In this document: in pieces, positions 57,633 through 64,000 of the stretch
Numbering within the stretch: position 1 is the first letter of the stretch
How the letters are laid out: every line of letters starts with the position of its first letter
Made by a program: the position numbers and the translations under genes
The notes under the pieces: model-generated
What the model was told of the DNA's origin: nothing
The model's input: only the letters and a program-made list of their open reading frames with translations
The model's database searches: none
From: Methyloceanibacter sp. wino2
GTDB taxonomy: Bacteria; Pseudomonadota; Alphaproteobacteria; Rhizobiales; Methyloligellaceae
DNA length: 64,000 nt
Direction: 5' to 3'
NCBI RefSeq assembly: GCF_003071365.1
Contig: NZ_CP028960.1
Span: forward strand, 2,462,501 to 2,526,500

Positions 57633-58544
57633 TCATCGAACCGTCAGTGTGCCGCTCATCACAGAGATACACCGTCCACCGACCTTTGTCGCCGTGACAA
57701 CGCCGCCGCGCTTCGCGGCCATCGCTTCCACCAAGCTCGGACGCCCCATATCGACGCCTTGGCCGATCCGTGCTTTGAGGACGAGATCCGGCTTGCTGTT
57801 AAGATGCGCCAAAAGACCGATTAAGGCCACATTCGCCGAGCCCGTCGCCGGGTCCTCGGGAATGCCGTGGAGCGGCGCAAACATGCGGGCCTGGATAGGC
57901 GGATCGTTCGAGGGTTCGCGAACATACAGAAACAGGCCGTCCGCCATCTCGCGCGGGAGCTGTGCCTCGAACGCGGCCTCGTTGGGCTTGGCTGCCCGCA
58001 AGGCGGCGCGGTCCCGGAGCTGTGTGAACACGAACGGGTTGCCCGCGCTCGCGATCAGGGGTAGGTGCCGGCTCTGCTCGATGGCATGGGTGGGCAGTCC
58101 GCACAGTGCCGCGACAACGCCCGGCGCCACGCCCGAGCCAATCTTGAGCGGCTGCGGGGCCGCCACATGGGCCCCGACGATACCGGCGCCGTTGCGCAGC
58201 ACATTGATCGTAACTAGGCCGCCGAGTTCCTCGAACGTGAGCTTGTCGTCGGCGTAAGCCTTTCCCCGGCGTTCCGCCTCGGAGGCCAGGACATAGGCCG
58301 TGCCTACATTCGGATGGCCCGCGAAGGGCAGTTCCGCGCGCGGCGTGAAGATGCGGATACGCGCCGTGTGGGCCGGATCCTGCGGGCGCAGCACGAACGT
58401 GGTCTCGGACAGATTGAACTCGGCTGCCACCGCCTGCATTTGCTCCGTCGTGAGCGCATCGGCGCCATGGACGACGGCCAGCGGGTTGCCGCCGAACTGG
58501 TGCTCGGCGAAGACATCGACGGTGTTGAAGCGATAAAGCGTCAT
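57633..58544 (-). CDS. PhzF-family isomerase
   Basis: A 303-residue PhzF-fold protein: FNTVDVFAEHQFGGNPLAVV (in part), LSETTFVL with the catalytic Glu, PFAGHPNVGTAYVL and DPATGSANVALIGLL. PhzF itself isomerises dihydro-hydroxyanthranilate in phenazine synthesis, but most homologs act on other, usually unknown substrates, and no phenazine genes are near. The start overlaps the aguB stop by four bases. Confidence 0.9.
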   Translation of the reverse strand: MTLYRFNTVDVFAEHQFGGNPLAVVHGADALTTEQMQAVAAEFNLSETTFVLRPQDPAHTARIRIFTPRAELPFAGHPNVGTAYVLASEAERRGKAYADDKLTFEELGGLVTINVLRNGAGIVGAHVAAPQPLKIGSGVAPGVVAALCGLPTHAIEQSRHLPLIASAGNPFVFTQLRDRAALRAAKPNEAAFEAQLPREMADGLFLYVREPSNDPPIQARMFAPLHGIPEDPATGSANVALIGLLAHLNSKPDLVLKARIGQGVDMGRPSLVEAMAAKRGGVVTATKVGGRCISVMSGTLTVR

Positions 58545-59398
58545 GTCAGCGCAGTCCCATAGAGATCCGTGCGGCGGTCCCGGAAGAACCCCCAGTTCGC
58601 GCGATAGGCGGCGATCTCGTCGAGATCGAACGTTGCCAAGATCACGCCTTCGGCGTCGTCTTCCATGCCGGCGACGATCTCGCCTGTGTGATCGGCGGCG
58701 AAGGAGTGCCCGTAATAGCGTTGGCGCACCCCGTCATTGTCTTCCTCGCCCACGCGGTTCGCGGCGATGACGGGGACGGCGTTGGCAACGGCGTGACCCT
58801 GCATGACCCGGCGCCAGCGTCCGCTCGTGTTCAAGCCCTCGTCATAGGGCTCCGAGCCGATGGCGGTGGGGTAGAGCAGGAGTTCCGCGCCCTGAAGCAC
58901 CATCGCCCGCGCCGCCTCCGGGTACCATTGATCCCAGCAAATGCCGACGCCGATCGTGCCGTGCCGCGTGCGCCAAGCCTTGAACCCCGTGTTGCCGGGG
59001 CGGAAGTAGTACTTCTCCTGATAGCCCGGGCCGTCGGGAATATGGCTCTTGCGGTAGACGCCGAGGATTGTCCCGTCCGCATCGGCGATGGCGACGCTGT
59101 TGTAGAAATGGGGCCCGTCCTTCTCGAAGAAGGAGATGGGAATGACGACGTTGAGGGCGTTTGCGAGTGCAGCGAACGTCCGCACGCACGGGTGCTCGTC
59201 CACGGCATAGGCCGTTTCGAACCATTTCGGATCCTGGCGGGTGGGGAAATAGATGCCCTGAAACAGTTCGGGCGGCAGAACGACCTCAGCGCCCTGGGCA
59301 GCCGCCTCGCGGATCAGGGCTTCGACCCGTGCGATGTTGGCGGTCATGTCATGACCCAAGGTGGTTTGAACCGCAGCAACTGTCACCTGGCGCGCCAT
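58541..59398 (-). CDS. aguB: N-carbamoylputrescine amidase AguB
   Basis: A 285-residue nitrilase-superfamily amidase. The catalytic triad is present: Glu in LPPELFQG, Lys in YRKSHIPDGPGYQE and Cys in GVGICWDQWYPEAAR. It splits N-carbamoylputrescine into putrescine, CO2 and ammonia, the last step of the agmatine route. It is directly downstream of agmatine deiminase, its pathway partner. Confidence 0.95.
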   Translation of the reverse strand: MARQVTVAAVQTTLGHDMTANIARVEALIREAAAQGAEVVLPPELFQGIYFPTRQDPKWFETAYAVDEHPCVRTFAALANALNVVIPISFFEKDGPHFYNSVAIADADGTILGVYRKSHIPDGPGYQEKYYFRPGNTGFKAWRTRHGTIGVGICWDQWYPEAARAMVLQGAELLLYPTAIGSEPYDEGLNTSGRWRRVMQGHAVANAVPVIAANRVGEEDNDGVRQRYYGHSFAADHTGEIVAGMEDDAEGVILATFDLDEIAAYRANWGFFRDRRTDLYGTALT

Positions 59399-59458
59399 GA
59401 CCTGTTCCTACTGGCCTATCCCCAAGGCCCGTTCCGACTGTCCGACCTGATCGGTCCC

Positions 59459-60496
59459 TTACTGAGATAAGAGACGCCCGCGGGTGAAGTCCGGTTCCTC
59501 GCGGGTGATGCAATGGAAGGCGCCGCCGCCGGCGTCTCCTGCTCCGAGGAGCCCCGCGGCGGGAAGCCCGACAACCTTGCGGTCCGCAAACAAGGCTTGC
59601 AAGCGCTCGAGAGCGTCCGCTTGCGTATTTGTGTCGAAGACCGGCACGACCACAATGCCGTTCGCGATGGCAAAGTTAAGGTGGGATGCGGGCGCCACCT
59701 CGCCGAGCGCGTTGAGAATGCGGCCTGGGCCCGGAATTGGTATGACCTCGATGGTGCGCCCGTCGGCATCGGTCGCGCCCTGAAGGTTGCGCGCGATCGC
59801 CTCGAACACCGCGGCGTTCGGGTCGTCCGGGCCTGCCGGTTCTTGGATGACGATGCGGGCCGGGCCGACAAATCGGGCAATGTTGTCGATGTGACCGTCG
59901 GTGTGGTCGCCTTTGAGCCCTTCGTCGATCCAGAGGACTTTGCGCGCACCGAGTGCGCTACGCAGTGCCGCTTCGGCATCGCCTTGCGACCAGCCGTTCC
60001 GGTTTGGGTTCAGGAGCGTTTGCCTGGTGGTGAGGATCGTGCCCGCCCCGTCATGGTCGATGGCGCCGCCTTCGAGCACGAAATCGAAGTCCTGCGTGGC
60101 GACGCCGGCCAGCCTTGCGATGTCGTCGCCGACGGTCTCGTCGCCCGGGAGCGAGAATTTGCCGCCCCAGCCATTGGTGCGGAAACGCAGAGCGAGAGGC
60201 TCGCCGCGCGCCGTGGCAAAAAGGGGGCCGGTGTCGCGCAGCCAGATGTCTCCGTACTTTGCGGGGACAATGTCCGCGACGTCTCCGACCGCACTCTCGG
60301 CCGACTGCTGCGCTTCCGCGCCGTCGACGAGGAGGCGGACATGGTTGTCCGGCGCGAGTGCGCGTACCAGCGCCGCCACGTCTCGTCGGGGGGAATCGAG
60401 GTCGCCGTTCCATTCTTCGGCCGCGGCCGGCCACGCGGTCCAGATCGCCTTCTGCGGCGCCCATTCGGGAGGAGGTGGATATCGGCCGAGGGCCAA
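59459..60496 (-). CDS. aguA: Agmatine deiminase AguA
   Basis: A 345-residue pentein-fold enzyme that converts agmatine to N-carbamoylputrescine and ammonia. Conserved segments: DIWLRDTGPLF, NGWGGKF, VLEGGAIDHDGAG, DEGLKGDHTDGHIDNIARF and the catalytic cysteine in GGGAFHCITREEP. It heads the operon aguA-aguB-phzF-epimerase, giving putrescine from agmatine without arginine decarboxylase being present locally. Confidence 0.95.
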   Translation of the reverse strand: MALGRYPPPPEWAPQKAIWTAWPAAAEEWNGDLDSPRRDVAALVRALAPDNHVRLLVDGAEAQQSAESAVGDVADIVPAKYGDIWLRDTGPLFATARGEPLALRFRTNGWGGKFSLPGDETVGDDIARLAGVATQDFDFVLEGGAIDHDGAGTILTTRQTLLNPNRNGWSQGDAEAALRSALGARKVLWIDEGLKGDHTDGHIDNIARFVGPARIVIQEPAGPDDPNAAVFEAIARNLQGATDADGRTIEVIPIPGPGRILNALGEVAPASHLNFAIANGIVVVPVFDTNTQADALERLQALFADRKVVGLPAAGLLGAGDAGGGAFHCITREEPDFTRGRLLSQ

Positions 60497-60762
60497 TCTG
60501 TCGTCGAGGGGTGCAAAGGCGACCGAGCCTGTGAATTATAGGTGGGAGCGGCAGGGCCGTGTTCGGGGCGCGCCGGGGTCCATGAATGCCGGCGCGATGT
60601 TTAGGGCGCGGAATTTGGCCCCGCAAGGGCCTCGTTGCTTAGGCGGCAGCGATCAGGTTGGATTGCCCGACAGGGTGTGCGGCCGAGCCGAAGTGCCTCG
60701 AGCCATCGCGCAGGCGCAAAGGAAGCGCGCCACGCGCCCGTTCGTATTTGCAGTTGCCAAAT

Positions 60763-60975
60763 CTAGGCCGAAGCCACCCACACACCGGCGACGTAGCCGA
60801 ATGCCACGGCGTCAGGGTTCTTCCGCGCGGCCGCCAACAGCTGCTCTTCGGCATCGACCTTGAGCCGATAGTCGCCGAGCCGTTGCGCTTCACGAATACC
60901 CTTGAAGTCGTCCTTGCAGTAGCCGCTCAGAAGAATGACCTTCTTGCCGCGAACGACAATCTTGGGGAGTGCCAT
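60763..60975 (-). CDS. Small protein of unknown function
   Basis: A 70-residue protein. GGAGGCGGGT directly before the ATG at 60975 favours this start over 60996. Contents: LPKIVVRGKKVILLSGYCKDD, REAQRLGDYRLKVDAEEQLL and AVAFGYVAGVWVASA (in parts). The single Cys and the basic N-terminal strands suggest a small soluble alpha/beta protein. I do not recognise a family. It lies alone between convergent and parallel neighbours. Confidence 0.6.
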   Translation of the reverse strand: MALPKIVVRGKKVILLSGYCKDDFKGIREAQRLGDYRLKVDAEEQLLAAARKNPDAVAFGYVAGVWVASA

Positions 60976-61203
60976 ACCCGCCTCCAACTGCGCCATCCTC
61001 GAGATGCGCCCCGCTCGTTAAAGCGTCGGAGACGATTTCATCATCGCAGACAGCGATTTTACAACAGCGACCCCCACGTCAGCCTGAAAACACTATAGGC
61101 GGAGAATGCGACATTGATAAGACGTGTGATCCGAAAAGTACTTAAAATTCCGAGTGTTGCGCGCTGCAGCATCGATGCGGTGCAGCAATTTCCGAATCGT
61201 TGG

Positions 61204-62157
61204 TCAGCTGGGCATTTGCCGCGCGAGCGCGGCCAAGCCCTGTTGCGTCGCAACAGGCGGCGCCCAGTTCAGCGCGCGTAATGCGGCCGGATCGGCCACG
61301 AGGGAGCTGAACAGCGGCCCGGTTTCGATCTGTGGACCGACGGCGGCCAAGGCAGCCTTGAGCAGGGATGGCGGCACGTAGAACAGCCCGGCCCTGCGGC
61401 CGAGCCCCTGGCGCAAGGCGCGAACAATCTCGGCCACGGTGACAGGGGCAGGGTCGGCCACGATAAAGGGCCGGTTCAGCGGCTGCGGCGCCGTCAGGAT
61501 CCGGTCCACGGCCTCGACCAGATTGTCGAGCGCGAGGAGCGAGTGCCGCGCCTTCAGGCCGGCCAGCGGCAGCGGGTAGGGCGCGCGGGCGAGCTTCATG
61601 AGCTTGGCGATATTGCCGCCGGCTCCCGGACCGTAGACGAGGGCGAGGCGCAAGGCGGCCCAATCGAGGCCCGTCTCGGCCACGCCCAGTTCCGCTTCGA
61701 GTTTCGACCGGCCGTAGGCGTCGGTAGGCCGGGCCTCCTGATCCTCGGTCAGCACGCAAGATGCCGCCGGGCCCGATTGGGCGCGAATGGACGACAGGAA
61801 CAGGAAGCGCTTCACCCGGGCGCGTTTGGCCGCCTTGGCGAACCGCACCGTCGCGTCGGTATTGAACAGGCGGTAGTCGTCCTCGGGCAGGCCGGTCATG
61901 GCGCGGGGAATGCCGGCGGTGTGGATCACGGCATCGACCTCCGCGAGCGCCTCGGACATGTTGTAGGGCTTGGCGATGTCGCCGATGAGGACGCTGGCGC
62001 AGGACTCCGGCATCTGGGTGGGCCGCCGCAACAAAACGCGGACACGGTAGCCGCGGTCCGTGAGGCCTTTCAGAAGATGCTGGCCGATGAAACCCGTCGC
62101 GCCGGTGAGGGCCACCAGCGGTTTGCGGTCCGGTTCTTGAGCCTTTGCGCCCGGCAT
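61204..62157 (-). CDS. Extended-SDR NAD(P)-dependent epimerase/dehydratase
   Basis: A 317-residue extended short-chain dehydrogenase/reductase. N-terminal NAD(P) loop TGATGFIGQHLL, LSSIRAQ with the catalytic Ser, and YGRSKLEAE as the Tyr-x3-Lys motif. The C-terminus resembles sugar epimerases or complex I assembly-like SDRs. Substrate unknown; UDP-sugar or NDP-sugar chemistry is plausible only by family. Confidence 0.88.
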   Translation of the reverse strand: MPGAKAQEPDRKPLVALTGATGFIGQHLLKGLTDRGYRVRVLLRRPTQMPESCASVLIGDIAKPYNMSEALAEVDAVIHTAGIPRAMTGLPEDDYRLFNTDATVRFAKAAKRARVKRFLFLSSIRAQSGPAASCVLTEDQEARPTDAYGRSKLEAELGVAETGLDWAALRLALVYGPGAGGNIAKLMKLARAPYPLPLAGLKARHSLLALDNLVEAVDRILTAPQPLNRPFIVADPAPVTVAEIVRALRQGLGRRAGLFYVPPSLLKAALAAVGPQIETGPLFSSLVADPAALRALNWAPPVATQQGLAALARQMPS

Positions 62158-62260
62158 GCTGCTCCACGCTTCACGACGGGCGCTGGCCCGTCCTTCAGAA
62201 CACGGAGTTCACAATCACAATTGGGCTAGAGCAAGCCCTTCGCCGGCCTGTCTCGAAGTC

Positions 62261-63229
62261 TCAGAATTTGAAGCTGACCGCCGCGTCGAAGGTCTCCCCT
62301 TCGAACGTATTCTTGGCGTTGAACTCCTTGTAGTACTTCACGATCACCGTCAGAGCCTTGGTCGGATCGGGGCTGGTGGTGAAGGTGACGATGGGGCCGA
62401 CGCCATAGACTTCGGACTCGAACGCTCCCAAGCGCGCGCCCGCGCCACTGTCGCCGGTCACCTGGATCATGCCGTAGCTCGCCACGCCCACGCCCAAGGG
62501 TCCGAAATTCTTGGTGATCGTGCCTTCCAGATTGACGATGTCGCCGGTGAGGTAGTTCGTTGCCGTGTTCTCGGTGTTCCATGTGTAGAGCACGGCGCCG
62601 GTCGCCTGCCAGCCCGTCTGCGGATCGAAATAGGTGGCCGCGAAACGGGGCATGAAAGCCCAATGATTGAGGCTCGTGTTCGCGAGTTGATCGGTGCTGT
62701 AGTCGCCCGTCGGCGCCAGGACGAACATGGCGACGTTCCAGTGCCAATTGCCCTCGTTCCAGCCGAGGATCGCCGGTGCGAAGACCATGTCGCCGAGGGC
62801 AAAATTGTTATCGCCCCGGTTGACGGTGAACCCGCCGACCGTGTTTCCGAGCGGTCCCGTGAAGGTGGGGATCCCTAGTCCGACATCGACGTCCATGGCG
62901 ACCACGGTCGGCGTGACGTTCACCGCAAACGTGCCGCCGAGAGGCTTCCACGGTGTCACATAGGTCAGAGAGCCCACCGTTGCGGTGAAGTTCTGGTCGA
63001 CGCCAAGGTCGACACGGCCATTCAAGATCGTGGTGTCGGCACTGCCGCTGTAATCGTAGACGTCGGTGCGGAGATAAAATCCGGGCACGGAGGGGATGAC
63101 CCCGCCAAAGATGTCCGTGTAGCCCTTGAGCCAAGGACTGGCACCGAACTCGGCGCTTTGCGCGGCACCTGGTGCCGATACGGCGGCAAGCAGTGCCAAG
63201 CCGCCGGCAACGAGACTCTTTCTGGCCAT
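62261..63229 (-). CDS. SphA-family outer-membrane transport protein (phenol MetA-degradation family)
   Basis: A 322-residue protein with signal peptide (to AQSAE) followed by amphipathic beta strands: GRVDLGVDQNFTATVGSLTYV, WNVAMFVLAPTGDYS, LEGTITKNFGPLGVGVASYG and a terminal aromatic FDAAVSFKF, typical of outer-membrane beta barrels. It matches the SphA/MetA-pathway phenol degradation family, thought to transport hydrophobic compounds. The start at 63229 (MARKSLVAGG) was chosen for its signal peptide; 63262 is an alternative. Substrate not known. Confidence 0.8.
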   Translation of the reverse strand: MARKSLVAGGLALLAAVSAPGAAQSAEFGASPWLKGYTDIFGGVIPSVPGFYLRTDVYDYSGSADTTILNGRVDLGVDQNFTATVGSLTYVTPWKPLGGTFAVNVTPTVVAMDVDVGLGIPTFTGPLGNTVGGFTVNRGDNNFALGDMVFAPAILGWNEGNWHWNVAMFVLAPTGDYSTDQLANTSLNHWAFMPRFAATYFDPQTGWQATGAVLYTWNTENTATNYLTGDIVNLEGTITKNFGPLGVGVASYGMIQVTGDSGAGARLGAFESEVYGVGPIVTFTTSPDPTKALTVIVKYYKEFNAKNTFEGETFDAAVSFKF

Positions 63230-63393
63230 CGATTTTGCCCCCCGTTTGCTGCCTTTTGGCATTCTTGAGGGGAGTCTATCCCGGGCATGGCTCGTATCGC
63301 CATGGCATTTTGCGTCAGCGCCCGCGGATCACGGGGCGCCGTGCATATTTGCAACAGGCTGTGTTCTCGCGGTTGTGTGGACCCGCCGCCCGG

Positions 63394-64000
63394 CTAACCC
63401 CTGATGACTTTCTGTAGGCCTTTGGGGTCGACGACTTTGATCCGGCCATACCCTTGCTCCACAAGGCCGTCGCGCACGAAGCGGGCGATTGTGCGCCGCA
63501 GCGTCGGCAAGGAGACAGCCAATAGCTGCGCGAGGTCGGGCTGAGAGATTCGAACCCAACCGTCGGCCTTCGGATGAGCGTCTGTTTCGAGGAGCAGCCG
63601 GTCGGCCACCCGCTTGTCGATGGAGACGATGGCCAGGTTCGCGAGAACGTTGAGGGCGATCCTGACGTTCTCATAGGCGAGCGTGTAGAAGTCCGTGTGC
63701 AGCCGGGGATCCTCGCGCACGAGACGGGTAATACCCTGAGGACTGAGCTGAACCATTGTTGTCGTCCCGGTGGCATGAACCGAGACGAGGCGGGGGGCAT
63801 CGGCAAAAAGCGCGAGGTCGCCGATCCAAAAGCCGGAACCGGCGTGGTGCGCGATGTAATCTTCGCCGTCGTTCCGCGGATAAGCGATCTTGATGGATCC
63901 ATCCACCATGCCGAAGACGCCGTTTGGGTTTTGCCCCGCGAGATAGATCGGCTCATGGGCCTCGAAGGTCCTGAGCCTCGCGATCGCGGCCAAGCGCTTT
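63394..64000 (-). CDS. Crp/Fnr-family transcriptional regulator (5' end beyond window)
   Basis: The frame is open to the window end, so the start lies beyond 64000; at least 202 residues are visible. The N-terminal part is a cyclic-nucleotide-binding-type beta roll (GSGFWIGDLALFADAPRLVSV, in part). The C-terminus has a Crp-like winged helix (ISQPDLAQLLAVSLPTLRRTI, in part; RFVRDGLVEQG). No Fnr-type cysteine cluster is seen, so a Crp-like or redox-independent sensor is more likely. Its target is unknown; the SphA-like gene downstream on the same strand is a candidate. Confidence 0.85.
   Translation of the reverse strand, partial: KRLAAIARLRTFEAHEPIYLAGQNPNGVFGMVDGSIKIAYPRNDGEDYIAHHAGSGFWIGDLALFADAPRLVSVHATGTTTMVQLSPQGITRLVREDPRLHTDFYTLAYENVRIALNVLANLAIVSIDKRVADRLLLETDAHPKADGWVRISQPDLAQLLAVSLPTLRRTIARFVRDGLVEQGYGRIKVVDPKGLQKVIRG

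Noticed and set aside
57633-58544. Phenazine biosynthesis locus
   Set aside because: Only a PhzF homolog is present; no phzA-G genes lie nearby, and PhzF homologs are widespread with other roles.

Overview
The window is a high-GC alphaproteobacterial chromosome segment, most likely from the order Hyphomicrobiales. The evidence is the combination of ctrA, chpT and the DUF1153/SciP regulator, a Rhodobacter-type PmtA methyltransferase, the DUF1134 envelope protein EipA, an RpoH of alphaproteobacterial type, and a rhizobial-style dispersed repeat next to tRNA-Met. Genus cannot be read from the sequence. Most of the segment is ordinary core chromosome. No prophage, insertion sequence, CRISPR array or rRNA operon was seen.

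Layout. 1-4.3 kb: end of a CorA transporter, a small secreted protein, a ChrA chromate transporter and a Kef-type antiporter. 4.3-9.8 kb: alpha/beta hydrolase, rpoH, a frameshifted rluD, tRNA-Glu and a two-domain kinase. 10.5-18.3 kb: PAP2 phosphatase, several small secreted or membrane proteins, a metallophosphatase, a long coiled-coil protein and EipA. 18.3-30 kb is a cell-cycle and motility block: cysQ, chpT, a five-gene cheA-cheW-cheY-cheB-cheR operon without a receptor gene, ctrA with a CtrA-like box overlapping a GANTC methylation site, fliJ, yajQ and sciP. 30-35.3 kb: mnmA, pmtA, tRNA-Met, a repeat, then an operon of a radical SAM protein, a cobalamin-binding protein and cobF, the last two frameshifted.

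35.5-46.9 kb: small membrane stress proteins, DUF1826 behind a Zur-like palindrome, a glutathionyl-hydroquinone reductase, an orphan Flp pilin, a beta-lactamase-fold hydrolase, a periplasmic chorismate mutase, an Lrp regulator, a type III-like glutamine synthetase behind twin operators, and mobA/fdhD. 47-49.3 kb: three tandem paralogous secreted von Willebrand A proteins. 49.3-53 kb: NamZ-type muramidase, a Gfo/Idh oxidoreductase and lpxB.

53.2-56.7 kb is the most interesting part. It is a molybdenum-handling locus with an ArsC-like nitrogenase-associated protein, two ModE-type boxes 44 bp apart, a YqeB-family protein, a truncated second ArsC-like gene, DUF2478, a ModE-like regulator, a stand-alone ModC C-terminal domain and a molbindin. 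A fragment of an aldose epimerase and the truncated paralog show that it was rearranged. 56.7-64 kb: an aldose epimerase-phzF-aguB-aguA operon, an SDR epimerase, a SphA-family outer-membrane protein and a Crp/Fnr regulator cut by the window end.

Three genes (rluD, cobF and the cobalamin-binding gene) are each broken by what looks like loss of one base in a short homopolymer. The same type of lesion three times points to consensus sequencing error at least as much as to real gene decay.
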